Source: Symsagittifera roscoffensis
Taxonomy: Eukaryota > Xenacoelomorpha > Acoela > Convolutidae
NCBI RefSeq assembly: GCF_963678635.1
Contig: NC_087062.1
Location: 95,783,705 to 95,847,704 of the forward strand
DNA: 64,000 nucleotides
Reading direction: 5' to 3'
Part shown: positions 46,049 through 57,836 of the stretch, in pieces
Numbering within the stretch: position 1 is the first letter of the stretch
How the letters are laid out: the number at the start of each line of letters is the position of its first letter
Made by a program: the position numbers and the translations under genes
The notes under the pieces: generated by a model
What the model was told of the DNA's origin: nothing
Database searches by the model: none
What the model saw: the letters and a program-made list of their open reading frames with translations, nothing else

Positions 46049-46713
46049 GAAAATTGGCAGAAAAAAGCGAAGTCCCTTATCGTGACGATCGCGCACGATA
46101 AGACAATTAATTGAAGTCGATAGAAGGAAAGGAGGCTTCAGTGGGGCAGACTGAAGCAGCAGTACCCTCCCGTGCCACGAAGTTAGAGTAATAACGACGT
46201 TTCTACTGGAAGAGCGCGGAATCGGAGTCTCGACCCCCAGAGACTGTCATATTGTGAAAGACTGGAGTAAACAAACTTTTTAGCTACTCTGATGTCCTAT
46301 AAAACTTGAATCAACACCGGTATTAATTGTTATTTTAGAGTATGAGTGGCTAGGAAGAGGAAAAAGTCAATCCATCTCCAATGGATTTAGTATAGAACTG
46401 TCACCAAAAACATAGTAAAACAGAATCTTCGAGCCGTGTTTTTTAGGATAGTCTTGTAGTCTGGGAATCCGAGACCCAGCTATGTGATTATCTTCGCATG
46501 TAAACGGAAAATGAATAAAAGTCGTTTGACTGATGTCCTAAAAATGGTTACTTTTTACTTAGCCCTAAACAAACCAGAAAATCAACTGGCTATGTCGAGA
46601 TGGTGAAAAACGAGTAGAATTTAGGTAACTGACGCCGGCCAGTTGTCTATAGGTACTTTTTCTACGCTCCGTCACTGTGTAGTAATTGTGCGAATGTTAC
46701 ATAGACGTTTTTA

Positions 46714-46728
46714 TGGCGCTCCTGGGTG
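46714..46728 (+). promoter_or_regulatory. Primer-site candidate of element B
   Basis: TGGCGCTCCTGGGTG, 12 nt after the probable LTR end (46701). Identical to the 15-mer after the LTR of A. Confidence 0.45.
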
Positions 46729-48292
46729 GGCCTGTCAAAGGCATAAGACCATCATGATCAGCAAACGTTTCAGCGACGAGACCTCCGCTCCGGGCGTATG
46801 CCCGAGTTAGAAGCCTTAATATCCTTTATTGTACTAGGCGGAAGGTACCGACCCTCCGCCTGGTACTATTTAGCTTTATAACTTAGTTAAGACCAAAAAT
46901 TCCGGGGGCCGGAGGGTTAAGTGGGAAGTCACAAGACCGCTTATGCCAAGGTCCGTGGACCAAAAACAATTCAAGAGAAAGCGTAAAACCAATAAAAAAT
47001 TGCATATAACCAAGAAAAAGCCAAAAAAATTTATTTGAAATCAGAAAAGTACAAAAAACAGTAAAAATCCAAAAAAAAACAGTAAAAAATGTGAAATGAC
47101 AGTTTATGTATTATTTCCGGATTGGATGTGATCTGACATTCCTATTGTTGTTGTTTCAGATTGATTTATATCATTTCTGATTGAGAGATCGAGTGTTTTG
47201 TTGGTAGGTTGGGTACCCTCCTTTGAGGGTAGTTTGAGTGTTTAAGCAGGTTAATGATAATATTGACGGTGACAGGAGGGTAGAGTGGGAAGCTGACAGA
47301 CGTGTTCCAGACTCAACAGAGGGCATCAGGGACAACATCCACAACGACTGTAGGGTATAGTTGATACAATTTAAGTATCGTTCGGGTACTATTTCATTAA
47401 AACTTAAGTGGTGGGGGGGGGCACAATTGGATCGGTTCGATTGCACCCTCCATCGATTGCGAATTTCCGAGTTAAGGGTTTTAATTCGGATATTTTGGTC
47501 AAAAGTAGGGTATAGTAATATTGATAAACGACTACTACAAGGTTAATATCCTTATTAAAAATTACCTATCTCCCATTTTGACCCGAGAAACACCCCAATT
47601 TTGTCATTTAACCCAAACAGTTAACCCCCAAAATTTTGGATATTCGAGCTTTTCCGAACAGCAAAAAGCTTTTGTACAGAGAACTACTACGTAGTTCAAT
47701 CCCCCTAACTAAAGAAAACGAGCGAAAAGAGACTTCGATAAAAACCGCTTCGACAAAAATTTTGATAATTTTCCGAATTTCGAATTTTGTCAATTGTTTT
47801 GAGGATCAAGTTTTTCAGTTTTTAGAGTTGGAGCGATAAAAATTTTTGGGTTAGGACTGTGCTAGCATAATTTGCTCAATTGATAGAAAGATTTTTGATT
47901 CCGAATAGCTCCGTGGAAAGAGTAAAGGACTTAAAGATAGGAAAAGGAAGGAAACGGAGGGTCCAAATCTGATTGTTTTTGGCCAAACTTATGTTTCCAA
48001 ACCAATTTTGATCCGGTTTTTGCGTTATTCCAGTGCCGTACAGGGCTACTACGCTCGTTTTAAGTATTTGTAGGCATCTCCGGTAAGAATTGCTGAAAAA
48101 GTCTCTGAGAACCTATATAGGTGGTGAAAGAAGGCCAACTTAACGAACGCGTTTTTGGTGATTTCTCAAAGACAAGCCAACCAATCGGAATAATTTTGAT
48201 ACCATAAGTCGGCGTTTTTAACCATTTTGCTGAATTGCAACCGTTTTTAGGTTGATAACTTCAGGAGACACTTTTTTTTAGAATTTGATAGT

Positions 48293-48324
48293 TCGGAGGG
48301 TCCAATTTCTAGGGAACCCTCCGA
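48293..48324. other. Perfect 9-bp hairpin in R unit 3
   Basis: Same hairpin as at 44668-44699: TCGGAGGGT with a 14-nt loop, then ACCCTCCGA. Confidence 0.55.
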
Positions 48325-49450
48325 GCGGCAGAAATTTTTATAAAATAACCTTTTTATCCTACTGAGAAGGTTGACCGAGTCAGCCAACCCAGTTTTAAGT
48401 CAGCTAGACTGCAATCGGAGGCTCCAGAGCGGTGAAATTATCTGTTTTCGTGATTTTTGGGGAACCCTCCGAAGCAAACCTCCGGAGCCAGCTAAGCCCC
48501 TTAGCAACCCTCCTTAGTGAACATTTTTTCACGCAACCCTCCGAAGAAGTTAAAATAAACCCCAGAATGAATTTAGCTTGTTTTGACACTTTCTTAGACT
48601 AGTTGGAGACCCCTCTAAAGAAGAGTTGAAAATTTAAAATTTTGAAGGAACCCTCCGAAGCAACCCTCCGGAGCGTGTTAAGCCTCTTATTGACCCTCCG
48701 TAGTGTGGGAGAGCTTTTTCATAGACTTTAGAAATTTTCGATCAGAGGTTGCCTTGAGCTACTTAGTAGGAAAGCTCGGGAAATCGCAGGACACCTAAAA
48801 GAAGACCTCTGTAAGTGTGTTGGACAAGACACACTAACTTGAGAAGACAGTGTCCTGGGCTTTGTTCTTTTGGTGTGTTAAAATCGAGGGAAGTCTTTTT
48901 CTTTAAGACTAAGTTTTAATTATCTGTTATTGAAACCATCACTGCTCTTTTATAAAATATTGTTTGATTTTAAACGAGGCAGTGATTTGATACGTCTGTG
49001 ACGGCAAAGTGATACTGAACAAAAAAGGTCACCTATAGGATATTCTTATCTAGTTATCGATTGTGTTTTGTGTGTTAATGATTATATCCTTTAAAAAATT
49101 TGTGATATTGTTATACCAGGTAACTGAGGGGAGTTAGTAAACTCTTAACACTAAGCACGCCCTCTGTGTAACTTGAGCTGAGTCACTGATAGGATCTCTG
49201 CGAGATTGAAAGGATATTTTGATATTTGAAAAGATAGAAGTACACGGCTCAGGCAAGTTTGTTCAAGAATTTTGCGGCACTTGTGCAATGTCGTCAATTT
49301 GTATGAAAATTATTATTAATCACAAAAAATTCAGCGTAGAGACTCGTTTGAAGTAACAACTAAGATTCCCAGGTTGAGCTTGCGTTTCCGACGTTTTCGC
49401 TGACGAAGCAACGACTAGAGGTCAAGCTGGTCTTTTAGTGAGCGGAACGA

Positions 49451-51914
49451 ATGAAACTGAGAAGCGAGAACAACCTCAGTGGTGATGAAGGGCGAAGTGC
49501 TGAGACCGGACCGGCGAGCGAGATACAACGGACCCCTTCGAGGAGGGGGAGCAAACGCTGAACCGACCCGACTACCAATATCACGCGGACCTGGAATAGC
49601 CAGACGAAGATTTTGAACGGAAGGAAGTTCAAAGAACGGAGGAGGTCTCGCAGCGTTCCAAGGTTGAAGCGCGAGAATAACTTTTGTTCAAGGGAACGTC
49701 CAAATCGGAGACTAAGAGCAACATGTGGAGAAAGGAACAATCCTCTGTAGTCAAACAGGGCAAGAAGGGATGATCTCAAGCATAAACCCAAGGGAGGAGC
49801 AGCCGAACTCGAAAGCCAAGAAAAGCTTTAAGACTTTGTACGATGAACGCATGAAGTCGCTCCGGACTGAGGGATTGTCTGCCAGCTACTACCATCCGGG
49901 ACTAGTGCATTCAGATGCGGACTTCACAGCGAGTCCGAGGCATGAGAAAAATTAAAAAAAAAACGTTGTCCAACTCGCCATCTAGGTCGAAGTCTGATGG
50001 GATAACGGTGGGAGCATCCTCGAACTTCGATAGGCTGATGATGTCGGTGGGCACACGGAAAGGCAGTGCGTCATCAAGCATTAGGCTACAACCTCAGTTG
50101 ACCTCATCGTCTCTGGTTCTCAGCCCAGTGCTTTGGATGGCTGGCGACGTAAGGCACGTATCTGCCAATGTAATGACAGGCCTCGAAGAGCTGCGACGGG
50201 ACATGACTAGGAGAATGGATCGAGTCGAAGAGAGGGCTCACCAAGGTCAAGAGAAGTTGCGAGATGAGCTAACGGATGTGAAGTCACAAGCGAGAACCGA
50301 TCAGGCCCAATTGATTCGGAACACCGATCGCTGCCTATCGGTGCATAGCAACCCAGGAGTCAAAAGAAGGAGACATTAAGATGACGAGAGACATCAAGCG
50401 ATTGTTGAACGATCATGACAATACCTGTGCTCATACGATGACTAGCCTGGAGAAATAATGCCAAATCTGACCTGATGATGCGGAAGCTAGACGAGATCTT
50501 AAACGGTAGCAATCGGGACAAGCGTCCTTCCCCAAGAGAGGACGCGCGCCAGGCGACTGTTGGAGACGGAGCCCGCAGCTATGCCGGGGCCCAGGAACAA
50601 ATTTTGAGTCTAATCATAAGGATAGACCCAGGGCAGCCCCATCGAGGCCGGTTTGGACGAACCCAGTCCCACCGGAGGCGGATGCCACCTCGGGGACACG
50701 GTTGCCCACTATGCCACCAGTCGGATCATTGCCAGATCTGGTTACCGTCTCGCAGAACAGAACGATGTACGCCTCATTGTTTGAGACCTTGAATGGATCT
50801 CTTGAAACATTCATCACCAAACTCTCGAAGTCAACCGAGAAATGAGATAAGTCAAGACTGACACTCAAAAAGCCGAAGTCATACAAGGACGAATCAGATG
50901 GCTGTATCAATACCTGGATAGAGGAGATGAAAATACATTTTGAGGAAGAGAATCTCTCCAAGAAACAGGACAAGCAACCTAGAGGGCACTGCCATAATTT
51001 GTGTAATGGTGAAATGGAATAATGAACGAGACAGCGCTCGCAAGATATTCGACATCTTGCTGAATCGTTTCGGCTCTGATGTACAGGGGCATCAAGCTAT
51101 GGTGAGATTTGAAAAGAGGCGTCAAAGTGATGACGAATCCATAGACAAGTTTTTGGATGACCTTGAGTTACTCAGAAGGAGGAGCAACCCCGAGGAGAGG
51201 ATATCGGAGCGAAACTTGGCCATCGCCTCGAAGTTCATGGATGGAGTAAAAAGTGATGAGCTAAAAACCAAGTTGGCCACACACTTCACCCTATCGCTGG
51301 ACCAGGTGCCCGCGCCCGATGAATTGCGTATGAAGTCGCGTGAGTACTTGCTCATAAAACCAAAGGCGCAAAATCGTTACAGCAATTACGGCAAATACAG
51401 CGGAACAAATACTGGCACGAACTCCAGTTGGTATAAACCTCGTGACGACATGGATAAGAGGAGGTCATGTGCGAATTGTGGTTCGATGGACCATCATGTT
51501 TCCGCTTTTTCTGCTTACAAACAAAACATGAAGGCAATAGGCTTTTTTCTTGACGACGTTGATGCGACCGATGAGGACCAGGAAGAGTATTCGAGAGGAC
51601 TCATAATGAGTTATGGACCGAAATGCTTCTTCTGCAACTTGGAGGGACATTTCAAGTCGGATTGCACTCAGTTCTGGGATTCAGTAGCGGACGCGAAGCA
51701 TCCCCGCCATGAGGAGGCACTTTCGGGGGTCAAGGCAAGTGGAGCCCGCCTGATGAATGAAGCGGAGTCACGGAAGAAAGAGGTGACAACAGGCACCTTC
51801 ACAACCAAGAAGGTGGAAAACTTACCTGATGAGGCTATTGCCTCGAGCCTGGAGGCAGAGTCAGCTGGAGCGCTCAAAGTTGATTATGGCCTAGCGGCAC
51901 GGACCGCATTATAG
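49451..51914 (+). pseudogene. gag: Element B gag, broken
   Basis: Begins with the MKLRSE-type start (49451). The first kilobase is spread over several frames with many stops; a coiled-coil segment is readable at 50180-50330 (RRDMTRRMDRVEERAHQGQE). From 50940 to 51914 the frame is clean: a capsid-like block with FDILLNRFGSD and GHQAMVRFEKRRQ, then two zinc knuckles. The first has lost its last cysteine (CANCGSMDHHVSAF); the second is intact (CFFCNLEGHFKSDC). TAG at 51912 is at a different place from the stop in A. Confidence 0.8.
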
Positions 51915-53280
51915 AATTTTCAGCAAGAATTGGCCGCCAAAGAGGTTGAGCAGTGGGTAAGGTCAGAGTTAGAGAGTACAGAGCTGCGTCAGATACTTGA
52001 CATTCGGGGAAGATCGACAAAGGAAGAGGATAACCAGGAATCCAGGAAGCAGGGTCTTAAGTTGAATGTCATCTCGGGGAAGACCTTCGGCAAGACAAAA
52101 GAAGGCACGACAATAATATCGATCGCATCGGTCGCGGGCCATCAAGTGGCGAATAATTTGAACGAGCCGTTTAAGATCACGCTAGTACACCTAGACATCT
52201 ACGCGGACTACCTGAGAGAGAAGGATCCCAAGATAAACTCTAGGGCAGTGCGAGCGTTGATCACAACAGAAAGTCCAAGACTAAAGAAAGTAGATTGACA
52301 TCACATCGAAGTCCATGGCCCATATCCGATTTTGATGAGCGTGGATGGAATAAATATTCACACGAAAGCTCACGTGAATGTTGCAGCTGACCAGGTAGGC
52401 CGGATCTACATTGGTCAAGAAGAGCTTAAGGTCCGACGAGCAGTCCACATAGGCTGTGAAGCCGATCTGGCCGCGCATGTGCTGGACGTGCAGGGTAGAC
52501 AATTCTCCGTGAAGGGACTATTAGACACCGGAGCAGTGGTCAGTGTCATGCCTGTGAGCACTTGGACCGACATGGGTTTTGATAGGTCGGATCCTGTTCC
52601 GAATAACATCAGACTGGCAGCGGCTAATCAGGGTGCAATATACGTGACCGGAAGGACCCCTATCATGACCGGAAGGGCCCCGTCCTAGAACGACCCCACT
52701 ATCTAGGAGGGAGACATCTCTGGAGACATCTCTGGGAGACATCTCTAGGAGGGAGACAAATCTCGATGAGTCCAACCAGTTCATCCTAGAATGGGATTTT
52801 GTGGGCAATTTCGATGTCACGATTGACCTCAACGACGGGTTGATAAAAATCAAGGACCCTGAGAGGAAGTATGAAAAGAAACCAATAAATAAAATCCTGA
52901 GGAACCAAGCATAGGTGCTAATTTTCCTAGATAGGAAGGTTAGGTTTAAACCACATCAGGCTGTAATAAGGATGAGGAACCTGAATGAGCTTAGCAACAT
53001 TAGACAGGTGTGTCTGGTTCCAAATCCACACAGTAAAAGCTCAGCTATTTTAGGAAGAAGCTTCTCACTCACTCAGAGCGGACTGTGTGCGAGTGTGTTG
53101 TTGAACACAGAGGCAACCATGGTGACGATACAACGAGGAAAAAAGCTTGGCTACACATTGCCTCTGAACACAGATTATTAGAGTGTGGAGAATTTTTGAC
53201 GTAACCAAGGGTCCCTTACATGGCAACCAAGAATGCATATTAAAGAGGATAATTGAATTGTTATCTTCTACAAAAAATTG
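51915..53280 (+). pseudogene. pro: Element B protease region, broken
   Basis: Same frame as the end of gag, interrupted by TGA at 52296. The catalytic motif LLDTGAVVSVMP lies near 52517-52550. The second motif is damaged (QFILEWDF where A has QFILGRDF). Between them, at about 52690-52760, several imperfect copies of GGAGACATCTCT have expanded and broken the frame. Downstream, LGRSFSLTQSGLC is shared with A and precedes RT. Confidence 0.75.
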
Positions 53281-54160
53281 TTTTCAATGAAACCAGAGAC
53301 AGACGATGGGCTGTCTAGTTACTCAAATTTTCAAGAGAGACCGACAGAAACAGAATTAGCAGCGAGAAAGCCAGTCCTACCTGAGATAGAGCATCTAGAA
53401 GGCAAAATATCGGATAAAGAGCTGGATCACTCAGAGCGGTGTTAAATCGTAACGCAGACGTTTTTTCGAAGCAAAAGGCTGATATAGGCTGCTGCTATTT
53501 TGTTGAATATGAGATAGAAATAGAAGAGGGTTCGGTACCTCATAGGGAAGGGGCTGGGAGAATTACCCCACTTAAGTCCGAAGCATGCAGAAAAGAAATT
53601 GAAATGTTAATGGAGTATGACATGATCGAACCGTCGAAGTCCCCGTGTGCTTGCGGCGTGGTCATGGCAAAAAAAAGAAAAGGGGCAACTTAGGTTTTTT
53701 TGTGATTTCCGCTACCTGAATGCAGTAACGATAAAGGACGCATACCCGATTCCCCGCATCGACGAGAGCCTCTCCAAGTTAGGAGATGCAAAATTCTTCA
53801 CGACGCTGGATTTGGGCTCTGCGTTCTGGCAGGTGCCCCTCAGAAAACAGGATCGAGAGAAGACAGGCTTTGCATGCGAACTGGGGCTGTACCAGTGGAA
53901 AAGAATGCCGTTTGGACTGTGCAATGCGACCGCTAAGTTCCAACGATTAATGGCTCAGGCACTCACGAATGTAACTGAAAAGTATGGCAACCTCATAATA
54001 TGCTATGTTGATGACGTGGTCATCGCGACACCACCACTGGAGGACCAGATAAGGAGGCTAGACGAGGTCCTTAGTTGCATGCAACAAGCGGGTGTGAAGT
54101 GCAAACCTTCAAAGTTCGAAATCTTGAGAGGCTCAATCAAGTATCTGGGCTCCGGTCCTC
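53281..54160 (+). pseudogene. pol: Element B reverse transcriptase, broken
   Basis: RT blocks are readable: EYDMIEPSKSPCAC, then, after a frameshift in the A run near 53670, FCDFRYLNAVTIKDAYPIP, LDLGSAFWQVPL, MPFGLCNAT and CYVDDVVIATP (near 54000). The sequence reaches SIKYLG and is then joined directly to the RNase H start, missing about 270 bp present in A. No stop occurs inside the catalytic part. Confidence 0.85.
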
Positions 54161-54284
54161 GGCATGGCGACAGAAAAATGGATGTTTGTACTAGATACAG
54201 ATGCGTCAGTGGTTGCGATATCGGGCATACTTCACCAGGAACAGGAGAGGAACGGGAGTGGAACGGGAGTAGAACGTGCATACT
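54161..54284 (+). pseudogene. pol: Element B RNase H stub after an internal deletion
   Basis: MATEKWMFVLDTDASVVAISG in a frame different from RT marks the first strand of RNase H. The match to A and C ends after a short repeated stretch (GAACGGGAGT twice). The following sequence belongs to element C on the other strand. Confidence 0.6.
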
Positions 54285-54549
54285 TCACTCATGAGCTCCA
54301 CAAGAGCTTCAGTTCAGTATCTTTAGAATTGATCGGTGAGCCGCTCTCCGGCAACTTCCGGTTCGTTTCCATAAAAGCCGACGGAGGTTCCAGCGTGGAA
54401 GTGTTCTCGTCTGCTGGCTCAGTCGTCGCTTCCAACGCGTCCATGCCGTTTTCAAAATCACTGAGGAAATTTTCAAAGTCTAGGCTGGATACTCCTCCTG
54501 TCGAAGCCTTATCGTCTTCTTTCCCAGCTTGATCGGGATCCTGTTGCAT
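54285..54549 (-). pseudogene. Element C, last readable coding piece
   Basis: About 86 codons of acidic sequence (FENFLSDFENGMDALEATTE). No recognised domain and no clear match in A. The piece ends at the junction with element B. Confidence 0.35.
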
Positions 54550-54705
54550 AGGTTCTTCCGATCGACGGCTTCCTCCCTGCCCATCGTCTCGTTCTAGGTT
54601 CTTTCCTGAATTTGGGGGCCCTTGCTCTTCACTCCTTGTCCCATCAGGACGTTTCGGTACAATTAGCCTGCCAGTTGACTGATGTTCCTCCTCTCCATGA
54701 ACTAC

Positions 54706-54906
54706 TTAGACATCTTCATGTTCGAAGGGTGCTAGCATGATTCTATTCTGAAGGGTTCCTCCCACCATTAACCCTAGTTTCACACTCGTTAAGATCAGGG
54801 AGGCTTCTGGTAATTCAGCTTTGCCTCTCATTACCATAGGCGCTAGACTCAGTTTCGCCCATTCCTCGTCGAACCTCCCAGGCTTCGGAGTCGCTGCATT
54901 GCTCAT
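54706..54906 (-). pseudogene. Element C, coding piece following the EFPLIRR block
   Basis: About 66 codons starting MSNAATPKPGRFDEEWAKL, which occupies the place of RGSIPPKFEVRDIL in element A. The upstream frame is broken. Unrecognised. Confidence 0.35.
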
Positions 54907-54939
54907 TCGTCTTCTCGTTGCTTTATCCGTGTAAGCAAA

Positions 54940-55179
54940 CTACGTATACTGCAGCACTGCGTCATTTCTGCCAAAAAAACACGGGTCAATTGTTTCTGAG
55001 AATTTCGCCATCCTCCTATCATTGATCTCAAAAGCTCTCAACCTAGGAGTTCGCACTGCGGAGACTGCTCCGAGCAACATCCTTCTTATCAGAGGGAATT
55101 CAGGGATTTCCTCTGGCAGTTTCTTATAATCATCCCAACCTTTCGTCTCTTCTCTCACCTTATGGTATGCTGCAGTCAC
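54940..55179 (-). pseudogene. Element C, EFPLIRRMLLG block
   Basis: 79 codons with IPEFPLIRRMLLG, matching VPEFPTVRRMTQG of element A (near 32815-32850). It overlaps the end of the preceding long frame by ~20 bp in another frame, so a frameshift lies near 55170. Confidence 0.5.
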
Positions 55180-56827
55180 TCGAGGAATTCTTATGACCTC
55201 GCCGTTTGTTTTTGTCGTAGGGTCTTAGATTCCAGAGTTTAGGGAAAACTTCAACGTGTCCTCTGTCCACTTCTCCCATACAATCACGGAAGTGATCGTC
55301 AAAGTTAATGAACGTCATCTCTGTCTCCGATATCTTTGCAAACAATAGGTCTTCACTCAAGTGCTCTCGCAGTACACGCTGCTCACACCAATTCAGCGCG
55401 CTTCCCTCCACTGCTGATATGAGGTTCAGGTGCAGCACCGACCTCCTGTATGCTTCCACCTTAATATCAGGGAACGCAAAAGTGACTGCAGGTCCGTATA
55501 TGACCGTCACGAAATCCGTGGCTCCTCTGATCACTGCTAAGGGATCGCTCCTCATAGCTGAGCTCAGATCAGTTATTAGGGGCATGCCCCCATCTTGACG
55601 TCGCACATCTTCCTCCCTCTCAATCGTTTCATCTCCTGTTTCAAAGCGATTCTGCTGCAGGAGGTACTGGATAAGAGTATGCGGCAAATCACTTATCTTG
55701 TTCCAGGAATCCGTAGATCGTTTCATGTCGAACTTCCTCACGTTCTCTCTCATCTGCTCCGGATAGCGTGTCAAATTCATCAACCCTCCCAAGTTTCCAT
55801 GCGTTATCTCAACCAACGTTAGAAGTCCATCTAATTGCAAATTCTGTACTCCTTCAGTGAGCAGTATCGCTGGTCCTTTCACAGAGTTCTCTGCTCCAAA
55901 CATCACGAATAGGGCTAGTAATTCAACGATTGATACTTCAACGACTACTGGGTGGAATTCTTTTATCAGATATCGAGAAAGTGACGGGTATATTTTCGCC
56001 AAGAAGGACGCGGTCCATCCGGCTCCTAGTCCTTCCAACATGCTGTCAGTCCGGTCAAAGCCTTCTTCTCCCTTCACATTCTGTGTCCAGAAAGTTTCCA
56101 GGGTCACTTGGCACACTCTGTTTACGAACTCGGCTGATTTCTCTTTAGCATTTTCGGCCAGGTTTACCTCTTTCACTAAGTAGGCATTGATTTTCGTAAT
56201 CATCACTGGGCCTCGCTCGAAATCATCCGCGCCCAAAGCTGCTATCCGAGGGCTCAAGTACAGCCACTGGTTAGCCTCTGGTTTCGTTCTCAAAACCATC
56301 GCTTCCAATTGAGTACTAGTCTCCTTGGAGTTCTTCCTTCTCTCTCCTTCCTCTTTTATCTCCATTCCTCGGAACCATAAATCGTTTGAAATCGCTACGA
56401 TCACTCTATTGTCATCGTCAATTTCTGGCTTCAATTTGAGCTGTCGACTGAAGTTGGACAGTTCCAACGCCAGCACTTCGTCTAACACTAACATGTATAG
56501 TGAATGGCTCTTAAATTCTCGCATCGCCTTCGAGATGTCAGACCACACCGCAGGTAGTTCAGCCCTGAGTGGCCTCAGATTCTCCATCTCTATCCCACGA
56601 TTTGGGGCAGATATGATTACATCATATTTCCCTTCCGAGAGCAAAGCCACCATCGCATACACCAACTTCAGTCCATCCGGGAGCTGTACATATCCCGGAG
56701 ACAGTGCAAACACGGCTCTCGGTGTTATTTTAGTGAAGGCACCTTCTTTCAGAGTGTCCACTACTTCATCCATTGACTCGAGGATATCCTTTATAGCTGT
56801 TCGAGGATATCCTTTATAGCTGGCCAC
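55160..56827 (-). CDS. Element C helical domain and ALNWC block (555 codons)
   Basis: The best-preserved version of this part of the second coding region. It has SPGYVQLPDGLKLVYAMVAL, then APNRGIEMENLRPLRAEL (the arginine is a stop in A), LVLDEVLALELSNFSRQLK, LWFRGMEI, a long helical middle, LQLDGLLTLVEITH, and SAVEGSALNWCEQR near the end. No known family was recognised. A 23-bp tandem duplication at 56779-56823 at its beginning separates it from the preceding frame. It corresponds to 31380-32680 of A, which supports real coding selection on both copies before decay. Confidence 0.65.
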   Translation of the reverse strand: MASYKGYPRTAIKDILESMDEVVDTLKEGAFTKITPRAVFALSPGYVQLPDGLKLVYAMVALLSEGKYDVIISAPNRGIEMENLRPLRAELPAVWSDISKAMREFKSHSLYMLVLDEVLALELSNFSRQLKLKPEIDDDNRVIVAISNDLWFRGMEIKEEGERRKNSKETSTQLEAMVLRTKPEANQWLYLSPRIAALGADDFERGPVMITKINAYLVKEVNLAENAKEKSAEFVNRVCQVTLETFWTQNVKGEEGFDRTDSMLEGLGAGWTASFLAKIYPSLSRYLIKEFHPVVVEVSIVELLALFVMFGAENSVKGPAILLTEGVQNLQLDGLLTLVEITHGNLGGLMNLTRYPEQMRENVRKFDMKRSTDSWNKISDLPHTLIQYLLQQNRFETGDETIEREEDVRRQDGGMPLITDLSSAMRSDPLAVIRGATDFVTVIYGPAVTFAFPDIKVEAYRRSVLHLNLISAVEGSALNWCEQRVLREHLSEDLLFAKISETEMTFINFDDHFRDCMGEVDRGHVEVFPKLWNLRPYDKNKRRGHKNSSSDCSIP

Positions 56828-57636
56828 TCAGTGTCTTCGGCTGTCGTGGGCTCTCTGAGTCTGCTCAGGAAACCCCTACTGTGTAGATGGTCGTTAGTGC
56901 CAGTAAACACGATTGTGATTGGGTTCATTTCTGTCTGTCATTGCACCCCGATTGCCATCGACACAGATTGCATTAGATCCAAGTCGACCACTGCCAACAT
57001 TATAACATCTGGCCAAAACAGAGACTTGGAGGTATACACGAAGTCTGAGCTCGCGACAAGCATGATTTTGGCCTTCCTCATTTCTACTTTGTCATGTGCA
57101 GCAAAGATGGTCTCGTCTTTCTTGATCGCCTTCAATCCGCCGTATCTCTGAACATCATCCTCTTGGTTTTCTTGTTTCGGGTACGCTTCTTCTTTTACAT
57201 GACCTGGGGGTGCTTTTATCTGCCTGAGCATTTTTACGTGTTGTCCTATTGGTGCTCTAGTCTTCAAAAATCTTCCGGGTCTTTCTTTTCGATTTCCTTC
57301 ATCGTGATTCAGCTTCACATCCTGCAATGGTCTCCCATTCACTGGACCCATTATATTGTTTGAGGGCAGTCCCTCTAAATCGGCAAATCTCAAGGCGGTT
57401 GTAGGGCTGAAGTTTATGCCAGCGCCTATTAACCAGTCTACGCCTGTTATTGAGTACAGTCCGTTGACAGACAATCTTGCTCCATTCAACAACCTCATGG
57501 CATCTGCTGCAAAGCTCACCGTCTGAAGGTTCAATTTCATCAGATCCTCTTTGTACATATGCCAGTGAGAAGGTATGGGCCTCGACCACATCAAGGAGCT
57601 CCTGTCTGGGCGTCGCTCCTCTCGACTGGTGCTCAT
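56828..57636 (-). pseudogene. Second SGNH-like domain (element C)
   Basis: Includes VDWLIGAGINF, NNIMGPVNGRPLQ (A: VGPINYRPL), IMLVASSDFVYTSKSLFWPD and, in a shifted frame at about 56870-56910, TIVFTGTNDHLHSRGFL. The GTND block is closer to the SGNH consensus than in A (GMND), while the block-I serine/aspartate order is again SD, not DS. Likely a degenerate SGNH-like domain; the function is unknown. Confidence 0.5.
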
Positions 57637-57836
57637 CGTCTCTGATCTTGTATCCGATCTAGAGGTGCTGGTCGTCTCCGCGGTCGGATTGACAGGTCCT
57701 AATCTTCACCTAGGATGGATGGTTCTTCTCATTGGTGCTTCCCCCAATCGATCTTGTACATCTGTCCTTTGTCCCGGCTCGCTAGAGCTTTGCGGTTTGT
57801 AGGTCGTCACGGCTGGAACCGTTCCCAAACGTGTTT

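Larger units (their letters stand above)
45358..49450 (+). repeat. R unit copy 3, leading into element B
   Basis: Begins at a point matching about 1331 of the left copy (ACATAATCAGAAGG), keeps all internal blocks, and continues without a break into the gag of element B. The empty site for element A is at 46182-46192. Apart from the LINE remnant and the LTR or leader features I see no gene. Confidence 0.75.
46187..54284 (+). mobile_element. Element B: truncated Ty3/gypsy-like element, relative of A
   Basis: The 5' part is R unit 3: an LTR-like block ending GTTACA (46701), the 15-mer primer-site candidate and the leader. It is followed by gag, protease, RT and a stub of RNase H, ending abruptly near 54284 against element C. 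The exact LTR start is uncertain (somewhere near 46173-46187). The predicted proteins are clearly diverged from those of A, so it belongs to a sister family. No minisatellite is present in its leader. Confidence 0.65.

Noticed and set aside
38487-49450. Host exons in the R units
   Set aside because: Apart from the LINE remnant and a truncated gag start, open frames are short, AT-rich and not conserved in frame between the three copies.
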